From CAYUHZ01 sp964444625 (GTDB lineage: Bacteria > Patescibacteriota > Patescibacteriia > Patescibacteriales > GWC2-42-12): DNA of 13,621 nucleotides. The notes beneath the pieces were generated by a model. The model was not told the origin of the DNA and searched no databases. It saw only the letters and a list, made by a program, of their open reading frames with translations. The DNA lies in the NCBI GenBank assembly GCA_964444625.1, contig CAYUHZ010000023.1:1-13621 (forward strand), in the 5' to 3' direction. The first letter of the stretch is position 1. Every line of letters begins with the position of its first letter. Shown piece after piece: positions 7,751 through 13,157 of this stretch. Made by a program: the position numbers and the translations under genes.

Positions 7751-9898
7751 ATGTTTTTTATCAATAACAAAGCAGTCGGTCTGGATATAACCAATCGAAG
7801 CATCGAGGCGATAGAAGTTGAAAAGAACGGCAACCAAGTTTTTATATCTAGTTCTTCCAGGGTGATTTTAGAAGACGGCGTTGTTGAGTGCGGTCGAATT
7901 AAGAATAAACAAAAGCTAAGCGAAGCGGCGCAAAAATTATTTGCCGGCGCTCAGCCAAAGCCGATTATTACCAAAAAAATTATCTTTTGTTTGCCTGATA
8001 GCCAAGCCTTTGTTCGTATTTTTGATTTACCGGAGCATAACAAGAATCAACGTCATGACTTGATCGTCAGTGAAATAATATCCAACATCCCTATAAAAAG
8101 CGACGACTTGCTTTATTCCTATAAAATTTTGGAAGATCGGCCAGTTGTGAAAAAAGAGGGAAATAACGGCGAAGAGCGACCCGGTCTTATCCGGGTTTTA
8201 TCAGCTGCGGCAAGCAAAGAAGCGATGAATGAATGGCAGTGTTTTTTTAATTCTTTGGAAATTAAAATAGGATTTTTTGATTTGGAAGCTCAGGCTGTTT
8301 TACGCGGCTGCAAGGGTAAGGCGCCGGCTGATAGGATTTGCTTGATTGATATCGGGTCCAGTAGTACTAGTGTTTCTGTTTTTGACGGAGAGGGCCTTTA
8401 TTATTCTTGCTCATTCGGTTGCGCCGGTGATTTTTTTACCAAGAGAATAGCTGATGAACTGAAGGTTGGTTGGGAAGAGGCAGAGAGGATAAAATTAGAA
8501 AATGGATTAATTGATACCGGGCAAAACAACAAGGCGCCAATGATTTTGCGTAGTGCCTTATTGCCGATAGTGGAAGAAATATTTGCGGCAATCAGGTTTT
8601 TTAAAGAAAAAACAGGGAAAGATGTCAAAGAAATAATTTTTGTTGGCGGTTCCAGCGGACTGCCCGGATTGATTGAGTTTTTTTCTTCGTATTTAACGAC
8701 GTTCAATCTCGCCAATAAGAAAAACAGCGACATTCAACAAGCGCCAGAACAAGCGGTTGAAAATTTGTTTGTTCACCTTGGACAATCAGCTTTGCCCCGA
8801 TCAAATATAGACGCCAAATTCATCGAAGCAGTCGGTTTAGCCTGGAAGGGGATTGACAAAAAGGGATTTACTAAAGACTTAGAACTATCTTTTTCCAGCG
8901 CAAAAATCAATAAAAATAAAATTGCCACTACCAAGAGCCCGGTTGCGGCGATTCAAGAAATAGCACACGCTCCCAGCGGTAAATTTGGCTGGCTGAGCGA
9001 ATACAAGAAAGAGGCGCAACTAATAGCGATATTATTGGTGGGCTTGATAATGTTGGGAGGGGCTTTTTGGTATCGCGATTATAGCGCTAAACAAAGATTG
9101 GTTGCCGCCAAGAACCAGCAGGCAAAATTTTCTAATAAACAAGCTTTGTCCGTAAAAATTTTAATCAACACCGAAGTCGTTGCTAAATCAGGGCAAGCGC
9201 GCGGCAGGATTTTAACAACACAGGTCGAACAAGCGATCAGTTTGCAAGATGCGATTAAACAAGCGCGAACACAAGCGGAAGAAAAATTAAATAAAGGCGA
9301 GAAATTGTGGAAAGAAAGTCTGGATAAGCAAATTCAAGCAAATTTAATTTTCCCCTTTTCGCCCCGTTTCTTGGCCTATGCCGAGAATGATGCCAAAAAC
9401 ATCGCTCTAGCCAACATCAAGAAACAATTGGGTAAAACAGAATTCATTTTAAGCAATTTAAATTTCACCAAGTTGGAGTCGGAGGAAACGATAGTTAAAA
9501 AATATAGTTCCACCCAATATTCTTTGGTAGGATTGGTCAATATTTTAACCGATCAACCGATTCAAACAGGAGAGAATATTAAAGTGGTGGAAGATCGGGC
9601 AACGCTCGCCACTTCTACTGAGCCGGCAACTGCCAGTTCATCGGTAGAAAATTTATTCAAAGCCTTAGCCGCAGCCAAACAGCAGACCGTTGTTACCGAA
9701 AACATGATTGTTATCAAACAGACCAGCACTGGTTGGCTCAATGTCAGAAGCGGCGCCGGGACAAACTTCGCTATTGTTAAGAAAATTTATCCCGGAGAAA
9801 CCTACGAACTGTTGCAAGATGGATCAAATTGGGTAAGAATAAAAATTTCTGAAACTGAGTCAGGCTGGGTCGCAGCTGGCTACGTGGAAAAAAAATAG
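7751..9898 (+). CDS. pilM: PilM-like ATPase fused to TM and periplasmic SH3 domain
   Basis: The N-terminal 330 residues resemble PilM/FtsA actin-like proteins of type IV pilus assembly. Visible signs are VGLDITNRSIEAIEV at the start, the phosphate loop LIDIGSSSTSVSVF around D200 and the adenosine-side loop FVGGSSGLPGL near 295-308. Ordinary PilM is about 350 residues, cytoplasmic, and binds the short tail of PilN. Here a polar linker leads to one membrane helix (about 424-443), then about 200 extracytoplasmic residues with a Gln/Lys/Ala-rich helical part, a Ser/Thr/Ala-rich linker and a C-terminal bacterial SH3 domain (about 652-714; WLNVRSGAGTNF, GSNWVRI, GWVAAGYV). SH3b domains often bind cell wall. 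The protein could bridge a cytoplasmic pilus platform to the envelope. It starts 37 nt after cheD, probably in the same transcript. No pilN, pilO, pilB or pilC is in view. There is no SD. Confidence 0.8.
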   Translation: MFFINNKAVGLDITNRSIEAIEVEKNGNQVFISSSSRVILEDGVVECGRIKNKQKLSEAAQKLFAGAQPKPIITKKIIFCLPDSQAFVRIFDLPEHNKNQRHDLIVSEIISNIPIKSDDLLYSYKILEDRPVVKKEGNNGEERPGLIRVLSAAASKEAMNEWQCFFNSLEIKIGFFDLEAQAVLRGCKGKAPADRICLIDIGSSSTSVSVFDGEGLYYSCSFGCAGDFFTKRIADELKVGWEEAERIKLENGLIDTGQNNKAPMILRSALLPIVEEIFAAIRFFKEKTGKDVKEIIFVGGSSGLPGLIEFFSSYLTTFNLANKKNSDIQQAPEQAVENLFVHLGQSALPRSNIDAKFIEAVGLAWKGIDKKGFTKDLELSFSSAKINKNKIATTKSPVAAIQEIAHAPSGKFGWLSEYKKEAQLIAILLVGLIMLGGAFWYRDYSAKQRLVAAKNQQAKFSNKQALSVKILINTEVVAKSGQARGRILTTQVEQAISLQDAIKQARTQAEEKLNKGEKLWKESLDKQIQANLIFPFSPRFLAYAENDAKNIALANIKKQLGKTEFILSNLNFTKLESEETIVKKYSSTQYSLVGLVNILTDQPIQTGENIKVVEDRATLATSTEPATASSSVENLFKALAAAKQQTVVTENMIVIKQTSTGWLNVRSGAGTNFAIVKKIYPGETYELLQDGSNWVRIKISETESGWVAAGYVEKK

Positions 9899-9923
9899 CT
9901 AATAAATCTATCGTACGTATCTG

Positions 9924-9951
9924 TTTACAAATTTTTTATTTTTGGTATAAT
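9924..9951 (+). promoter_or_regulatory. Strong sigma-70-type promoter with extended -10
   Basis: TTTACA (9924-9929) and TATAAT (9946-9951) are separated by 16 nt, with TG at 9943-9944 giving an extended -10. This is the closest match to consensus in the window. It would start an RNA near 9958 that covers the leader ORF, the hairpins and the two small ORFs downstream. Confidence 0.75.
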
Positions 9952-9966
9952 TATACGCATAGGCTT

Positions 9967-10065
9967 ATGCATAAGACAACACAAAAAAACGGTTCTTGGT
10001 TTAGATTTTTTTACGGTCCTCAAGGGAGACCGGTTGTTCGTGGTGTTTTAACTAAAGCTCATTAA
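9967..10065 (+). CDS. Possible 32-residue leader peptide
   Basis: An ATG about 10 nt after the predicted transcription start opens a 32-codon ORF. The peptide begins MHKTTQKNGSW, then FRFFYGPQGRP, and ends near Lys-Ala-His. Six consecutive residues include five aromatics (WFRFFY). No SD is visible, and the ATG lies in a small GCATA/TATGC hairpin (9957-9970). It ends just after a hairpin and before a second one, the layout expected of a regulatory leader peptide. It may equally be chance within a non-coding RNA. I recognise no family. Confidence 0.3.
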   Translation: MHKTTQKNGSWFRFFYGPQGRPVVRGVLTKAH

Positions 10066-10120
10066 GTTAAGACTCACTAGGGAAAACTGAACCGGCCTCC
10101 TAACATGGGGTCGGTTTTGC
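10014..10120 (+). promoter_or_regulatory. Attenuator-like set of competing hairpins
   Basis: Segment 1 (CGGTCCTC, 10014-10021) pairs with segment 2 (GAGACCG, 10026-10032). Segment 3 (AACCGGCC, 10090-10097) pairs with segment 4 (GGTCGGTT, 10109-10116), with two more C-G pairs inside, followed by a short T-run. Segments 2 and 3 can instead pair through CCGGTT (10030-10035) and AACCGG (10090-10095). This is the 1:2 / 2:3 / 3:4 arrangement of attenuators. The terminal U-tract is weak (TTTTGCTATCT), so control of translation, or a simple structured 5' leader, is also possible. Confidence 0.4.
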
Positions 10121-10190
10121 TATCTAGATAGTTCTTTTAAAAAAGAGATCGTACGAAGAGATAATTGTTTACAGGAAAACTATTTTACGC

Positions 10191-10197
10191 AAGGAGG
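10191..10197 (+). promoter_or_regulatory. Perfect Shine-Dalgarno of zinc-ribbon ORF
   Basis: AAGGAGG lies 5 nt before ATG 10203. It is a full match to the anti-SD, unlike the che genes, and is the main reason to accept the 50-codon ORF that follows. Confidence 0.75.
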
Positions 10198-10202
10198 AGA
10201 TT

Positions 10203-10355
10203 ATGAGCAAGAGGAAGAATTATTTTTGGGGCTGTAGAGCGTGTGGTAAGCCGGTAAAATTAAGTATTAAAAAATGCGGTTGCGGAAATACTTTCAGGAA
10301 GAACGCCGGACTTAAAAAGCCAAGAGGAGGAAATAGCTATGCAGATAGAGGTTGA
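10203..10355 (+). CDS. Small zinc-ribbon-like protein (50 aa)
   Basis: A 50-residue basic protein with the cysteine pattern C11-x2-C14 and C25-x-C27, which looks like a compact zinc ribbon (WGCRACGKPV, then KKCGCGNTF). The basic, Gly-rich tail (GLKKPRGGN) could contact nucleic acid. The start is supported by a perfect SD. Its last 17 bases overlap the start of the next small ORF in another frame, so the pair is likely translationally coupled. It probably sits on the transcript from the strong promoter at 9924-9951, about 245 nt downstream of it. I do not recognise a family. The function is unknown; an RNA-binding or ribosome-associated role is only a guess from the composition. Confidence 0.6.
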   Translation: MSKRKNYFWGCRACGKPVKLSIKKCGCGNTFRKNAGLKKPRGGNSYADRG

Positions 10356-10497
10356 TGATGAAGTAATTCAAGAAAGAAAAAAAATCGAAGAAGAGCGTGG
10401 AAAATTATTGCACAAAATTCTCAGATCAACCAAGGGAGACGGAGGCAATAAAGAGGCATTGTTGTTTCAAAATGAATCAAATGGTTGTTGTTTTTAA
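10339..10497 (+). CDS. Small charged protein ending in Cys-Cys-Phe (52 aa)
   Basis: A 52-residue ORF that starts inside the end of the zinc-ribbon ORF. An SD (GGAGG, 10326-10330) sits 8 nt upstream. The first half is a strongly charged predicted helix (DDEVIQERKKIEEERGKLL), followed by a Gly-rich turn. The polar C-terminus ends NGCCF. I recognise no family. The coupled arrangement and strong SD suggest a real two-gene unit, with the partner protein acting with the zinc ribbon or as its small regulator, which is inference. The terminal cysteines could bind metal with the neighbour or form a disulfide. Confidence 0.55.
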   Translation: MQIEVDDEVIQERKKIEEERGKLLHKILRSTKGDGGNKEALLFQNESNGCCF

Positions 10498-10604
10498 GTC
10501 TGTATTATGTAAAACCACAAGCGGAAGCAGGGTCTAAAAAAAGAGCAAATGCGCAAACATTTTAACTTTTTGCATTATTGGTTTCAGTTCTATCTCAAAC
10601 AAAT
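10498..10604 (+). other. Untranslated 3' region of the small-ORF unit
   Basis: No ORF with a usable start is seen. An imperfect hairpin with AATGC and GCATT arms (about 10546-10576) is the only structure noted before the terminator. The region is probably the 3' untranslated part of the upstream two-gene transcript. Confidence 0.35.
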
Positions 10605-10640
10605 GGGCCGAACATGCATTTATGCATCTAGGCCTCTTTT
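10605..10640 (+). terminator. Rho-independent terminator after the small ORFs
   Basis: GGGCC (10605-10609) pairs with GGCCT (10631-10635), and inside it ATGCA pairs with TGCAT around a TTTA loop. The stem is followed by TCTTTT and more T-rich sequence. It would end the transcript that carries the two small ORFs. Confidence 0.6.
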
Positions 10641-10663
10641 AATTTTCTTTTAATTAATTTTAT

Positions 10664-10671
10664 GCTATATT
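10664..10671 (+). promoter_or_regulatory. Candidate extended -10 promoter
   Basis: TG-C-TATATT (10663-10671) is a TGn-extended -10 directly downstream of a terminator. No good -35 is visible in the preceding T/A-rich stretch. Transcription would begin near 10679, at the first closing stem of the structured segment. Confidence 0.4.
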
Positions 10672-10678
10672 ATTAATA

Positions 10679-10970
10679 GCAGGAAACCGACGAACTTTGA
10701 AATAAGTCGCGGATAAAATTTTTGTCCGTAAAAAAAGCCTCACCAATAGCTGATTCAAGATTTGGGTCAAAATAATTTTATTGGCTTCCTAAAACTTACC
10801 GGACCGTGGTCTGGTGGTGCGGATCAAGGGGTAAAATTTATTTTTGGCGATAATAAAAGCGGAAGACAATTCTGCAAATTCATCACTGCCAGAAATGATC
10901 TCCAGAAGGCAGGAGAACCCATTGGGAAAAGAGCCAATTCTTGGACAGTCCTTTCTTGGTGGGGCTTTTT
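10679..10970 (+). ncRNA. Candidate structured non-coding RNA, family unknown
   Basis: The segment has no convincing gene but many local pairings. AGGAA (10681-10685) can close with TTCCT (10786-10790) around three hairpins: CG-ACTT/AAGTCG (10691-10709), an 8-bp stem at 10710-10728 with a 3-nt loop, and CCAATA/TATTGG (10743-10784), which encloses a 7-pair stem (10752-10768). Downstream are ACCGGAC/GTCTGGT (10798-10815), GCGGAA/TTCTGC (10859-10875) and CTGCC/GGCAG (10886-10912). A final AAAGAGCC/GGCTTTTT pairing (10928-10970) ends in a T-run and may be the terminator. G-U pairs occur in several stems, as expected of RNA. A 76-codon frame (10762-10992) has only a TTG start with no SD. I could not match it to tmRNA, RNase P, SRP, 6S or a riboswitch class. 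Confidence 0.4.
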
Positions 10971-11009
10971 GTATATCAAGAATTTTTATTAGAATTTAAA
11001 ACAAATAAT

Positions 11010-11016
11010 AAGGAGG
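11010..11016 (+). promoter_or_regulatory. Perfect Shine-Dalgarno, target unclear
   Basis: AAGGAGG is spaced 5 nt from ATG 11022, which opens a 16-codon ORF (MRFFIVLPISLIGYIN). It is only 1 nt from GTG 11018, which opens a 70-codon ORF. Spacing favours the 16-codon hydrophobic peptide. Confidence 0.5.
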
Positions 11017-11017
11017 A

Positions 11018-11230
11018 GTGAATGAGGTTTTTTATCGTATTACCAATTTCTTTGATTGGTTATATCAATTGACCGGATTGCAATTTTGGGCGGATAGCAC
11101 CACGGATGAAGTTTTTGGTGTTTCCGAATCGCTTCCCAGGAGTGAAACCGCGCCAAGAAAGCGAAGGCAATCGCCCTTTTTTCTTGATTATTTTAGTTTA
11201 AATCATTTATTCCTCATAGGCTTGACTTGA
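11018..11230 (+). CDS. Doubtful 70-codon ORF
   Basis: A GTG-started frame begins MNEVFYRITNFFDWLYQL and has a basic RKRR patch mid-way. A perfect SD precedes it, but the spacing (1 nt) is wrong for this GTG and right for the out-of-frame ATG at 11022. A terminator-like hairpin with a T6 run sits inside the frame (11155-11185), which argues against expression of the second half. No family is recognised. The real product may be the 16-residue hydrophobic peptide from 11022, or nothing. Confidence 0.2.
   Translation: MNEVFYRITNFFDWLYQLTGLQFWADSTTDEVFGVSESLPRSETAPRKRRQSPFFLDYFSLNHLFLIGLT
11155..11185 (+). terminator. Possible intrinsic terminator
   Basis: AAGAAAGCGA (11155-11164) and TCGC (11171-11174) form a short stem with a 6-nt loop, followed by CC and T6. 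The outer AAGAAA can also pair with TTTCTT (11180-11185), so it could act in either direction. Confidence 0.4.
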
Positions 11231-11320
11231 GGTTTCCTTGCAAGGAAGAGTTTGAGAAACCATTGGTTTCTCAAATAAAAAAATTTTCCTTGGGATACCT
11301 CGTGGGCTTGCCCCGAGGTA
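11213..11320. repeat. Cluster of palindromic hairpins (REP-like)
   Basis: Four inverted repeats lie in tandem. CCTCA/TGAGG is at about 11213-11233. TTCCTTGCAAGGAA (11234-11247) is a perfect palindrome. TTTGAGAAACC/GGTTTCTCAAA (11251-11275) is an 11-bp perfect stem with a 3-nt loop. TACCTCG/CGAGGTA (11296-11320) encloses GGGC/GCCC. None is followed by a clean T-tract on the + strand. The copy GGTTTCC at 11231 can compete for GAGAAACC. The region looks like an intergenic palindromic repeat element or an insulator upstream of the tRNA. Confidence 0.55.
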
Positions 11321-11337
11321 GTTCATTATAATATAAC
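11308..11337 (+). promoter_or_regulatory. Candidate tRNA promoter
   Basis: TTGCCC (11308-11313) and TATAAC (11332-11337) are 18 nt apart and end 13 nt before the tRNA. An overlapping perfect TATAAT at 11327-11332 lacks a well-placed -35. The -35 lies within the last palindromic hairpin. Confidence 0.4.
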
Positions 11338-11350
11338 CAGTTTTTATCTT

Positions 11351-11421
11351 CGGGCTGTAGTATAACGGCAGTACGCGTGCATGGGGTGCATGTAGCCGGA
11401 GTTCAATTCTCCGCAGCCCGA
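11351..11421 (+). tRNA. tRNA-Pro (anticodon GGG)
   Basis: A complete cloverleaf of 71 nt. The acceptor stem CGGGCTG/CAGCCCG is 7 bp and discriminator base A73 is at 11421. The D stem is GTAT/GTAC, 4 bp with one T-G pair. The anticodon stem CGTGC/GCATG closes loop ATGGGGT with GGG at 34-36. The variable loop is TAGC, and the T stem CGGAG/CTCCG closes loop TTCAATT. The anticodon reads Pro codons CCC and CCU, and the C1-G72 pair fits proline identity. CCA is not encoded, so a CCA-adding enzyme must complete the 3' end. Confidence 0.93.
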
Positions 11422-11475
11422 CTGCAATATTTTTAAATTATAATCGTGATAAATTAAATAAACTTTTTAAATTCT

Positions 11476-11531
11476 GTCAGATGCCGCTTATTTATATTTC
11501 AAAAGTTCTATTAATCGCTTTTAAATCTGAC
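11476..11531. other. Long-loop inverted repeat downstream of tRNA
   Basis: GTCAGAT (11476-11482) and ATCTGAC (11525-11531) are perfect 7-bp arms around a 42-nt loop that can itself form AAAAG/CTTTT. It lies between the tRNA and the terminator at 11567. It may be a 3' trailer structure or a small RNA. A TATAAT at 11439-11444 has no good -35. No ORF is seen in 11422-11640. Confidence 0.3.
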
Positions 11532-11566
11532 GTCGCCGCTTTTTAGGAATTTTTTTGGAAAACATC

Positions 11567-11613
11567 AAGCATGCCAAAAAAGAGTCGCTTTTGGCGCTTG
11601 TTTATTTTTTTTG
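11567..11613 (+). terminator. Intrinsic terminator before the sigma gene
   Basis: AAGC (11567-11570) and GCCAAAA (11573-11579) pair with TTTTGGC (11589-11595) and GCTT (11596-11599), an 11-bp stem with a 2-nt bulge, followed by GTTTATTTTTTTT. It separates the tRNA/RNA region from the ECF sigma operon. Confidence 0.75.
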
Positions 11614-11662
11614 GCTGTTTGTTTAATCAGCATAGAAAGAAATAAAAATTTTATTTTTCGTG

Positions 11663-11668
11663 TATTAT
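11663..11668 (+). promoter_or_regulatory. Candidate -10 of the sigma operon
   Basis: TATTAT at 11663-11668 lies 15 nt before ATG 11684, giving a transcript start near 11675 and a very short leader. No clear -35 was found, so control by an alternative sigma, including the ECF factor itself, is possible. It overlaps the upstream in-frame GTG at 11660, arguing for the ATG as start. Confidence 0.35.
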
Positions 11669-11683
11669 AGCTTAAGACTAATT

Positions 11684-12373
11684 ATGCCAGAACGTGAAAA
11701 TTATTTGAAATTCGTTAGTTTGCCTATGTTCAAGTCTGAAACAGGTGAATTTACATCATTTTCCGATATCAAAAGCCAAGGCTTGCAAGATGAAAATAAG
11801 CTGGCCGAAGTTTCCGACGAAGAATTGGTCCGATTATCCTTGGAAAATCGGGATTATTTGGTTTATTTAATAAAGCGCTATCAGGAAAAACTGGCAAAGT
11901 ATATCAATAGAATTTCCGGTTTTAGCCAGGATGATTGTGAAGATATCTTGCAAGAAGTATTTATCAAGGTTTACCGAAATTTAAATGATTTTGACCGATC
12001 ATTGAAGTTTTCTTCTTGGATTTACCGTATTGCGCGCAATCAGACCATCAGCCACTACCGCAAGATCAAGATCAGGCCGGATTTTCAGGCGTTGGGATTG
12101 GACGAACAGATCGCTAATAATCTGACAGCCGATGTTGACTTGCATCTTGATTTTGACAAGGATCTTAACAGCAAGGCGGTGGCGGAAATTTTGGAAACGT
12201 TGGAAGAGAAATATCGAGAGGTGTTGGTATTGAAATTTTTTGAGGAAAAAAATTATGAGGAGATAGCCGATATTATAAAAAAACCCATGGGTACGGTAGC
12301 GACTTTAATCAGCCGAGCAAAAATTAAATTCAAAGCCGCTTCTCTTGGTAAAAAATATGAAGCCAAATATTAG
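11684..12373 (+). CDS. ECF-type RNA polymerase sigma factor
   Basis: A 229-residue sigma-70-family factor of the ECF group with only regions 2 and 4. Sigma-2 lies at about 58-127, with the -10-binding helix pattern DILQEVFIKVYRNLNDFD and KFSSWIYRIARNQTISHYRK. Sigma-4 lies at about 165-218 (ILETLEEKYREVLVLKFFEE, then a helix-turn-helix NYEEIADIIKKPMGTVATLI). About 45 extra residues precede sigma-2, which is longer than usual. I choose ATG 11684 over the in-frame GTG 11660, because the GTG lies at the likely -10. The next gene overlaps its end by 17 bp, the usual sign of coupling to an anti-sigma factor. Its regulon is unknown; the envelope-facing neighbours suggest a surface signal. Confidence 0.92.
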   Translation: MPERENYLKFVSLPMFKSETGEFTSFSDIKSQGLQDENKLAEVSDEELVRLSLENRDYLVYLIKRYQEKLAKYINRISGFSQDDCEDILQEVFIKVYRNLNDFDRSLKFSSWIYRIARNQTISHYRKIKIRPDFQALGLDEQIANNLTADVDLHLDFDKDLNSKAVAEILETLEEKYREVLVLKFFEEKNYEEIADIIKKPMGTVATLISRAKIKFKAASLGKKYEAKY

Positions 12374-13118
12374 TGAAAAAATATTAGCCGCCATCAAAGA
12401 ACGGGAAATAAAGCCGATACCCAGGTGGGCGTTTTTATTAAAAGATTCTTTTTTTTGGGGCGTCTCAATTATCACCTTGCTGGTTGGCGGATGCGCTTTT
12501 GCTGTGATAATATTTTCTTTCAAGACAAACGATTGGGATCTGTATGCTCGCGCCAGCGGTAGTTTGTTGGGTTTTTTCTTAGCTACTTTGCCGTATTTTT
12601 GGATTATTATTTTCTCCGTTTTCCTGTTTGTAGCGTATTACAATTTTCGCCACAGCAAGAGCGGTTACCGTTATAATTTTTTAGCGGTCATCGGAGTTTC
12701 TTTGGCGGTCAGTTTATTACTTGGCGGAGCTTTGAGCGCTACTGATTTCGGCCAGAAGTTGGAAAAAGTTTGCGGCGAAAGGCTCCTATTGTATCGACAG
12801 CTTAATTCCAACCGAGAAACAATTTGGTTTCAGCCGGAGCAAGGCTTATTAGCCGGAGAGATAATTGATATTTTAGAAGACGGAGTTTTTTCCTTAACAG
12901 ATTTTGACGATAAGACGTGGCAGATATTAGCTAATAATGCCAGGAAAAGGGGCTTATTAGAAATCAAGCAAGGATCGGTAGTAAAAATCATCGGCAACCA
13001 AGAGGATGATAATAATTTTCGCGCGATCGAAATCCGCCCTTGGCAGGGTATGCCAAAATCAAACTGCGGAGCAAAGAAAAAAGATGAAAGAAAAATTTGC
13101 CCGTTGCGTAGTAAATAG
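12357..13118 (+). CDS. Three-helix membrane protein in anti-sigma position
   Basis: A 253-residue protein that starts inside the end of the sigma gene (ATG 12357; the in-frame TTG at 12345 is less likely). A short cytoplasmic N-terminus of about 30 residues (KILAAIKEREIKPIPRW) is followed by membrane helices at about 33-55, 70-95 and 107-127. The remaining 125 residues are probably outside the membrane. That part has a beta-rich segment (LLAGEIIDILEDG, then LLEIKQGSVVKIIG) that looks like a small barrel such as an OB fold. There is no classical zinc anti-sigma motif (HxxxCxxC). I recall similar proteins beside ECF factors in Patescibacteria but no named family. Position and topology suggest that the cytoplasmic tail restrains the sigma factor and the outer domain senses an envelope signal. 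This is inferred. Confidence 0.6.
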   Translation: MKPNISEKILAAIKEREIKPIPRWAFLLKDSFFWGVSIITLLVGGCAFAVIIFSFKTNDWDLYARASGSLLGFFLATLPYFWIIIFSVFLFVAYYNFRHSKSGYRYNFLAVIGVSLAVSLLLGGALSATDFGQKLEKVCGERLLLYRQLNSNRETIWFQPEQGLLAGEIIDILEDGVFSLTDFDDKTWQILANNARKRGLLEIKQGSVVKIIGNQEDDNNFRAIEIRPWQGMPKSNCGAKKKDERKICPLRSK

Positions 13119-13138
13119 AGTGAGCAGTGATCGCTCTA
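13116..13138. other. Small inverted repeat before the secreted-protein gene
   Basis: TAGAG (13116-13120) and CTCTA (13134-13138) flank a 13-nt loop in the 39-nt gap between the membrane-protein gene and the secreted-protein gene. It starts within the stop codon of the upstream gene. It may adjust relative expression, or be chance. Confidence 0.25.
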
Positions 13139-13157
13139 ACTAATTAAATTAAAATTT

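Noticed and set aside
10679..10970. tmRNA, RNase P RNA, 6S RNA, or a cobalamin or T-box riboswitch
   Set aside because: The diagnostic motifs (RNase P GAGGAAAGTCC, a tmRNA tRNA-like end, the B12 box, T-box GGTGG with ACCGCG) are absent or only coincidentally similar.
10762..10992. 76-codon ORF with TTG start
   Set aside because: It has no SD, a rare start codon and no family. It overlaps a densely structured segment, so I treat the region as RNA. Conservation of the frame would reverse this.
11660..11683. Longer start (GTG 11660) for the sigma gene
   Set aside because: The GTG lies next to the candidate -10 and lacks an SD. ATG 11684 gives a sensible N-terminus.
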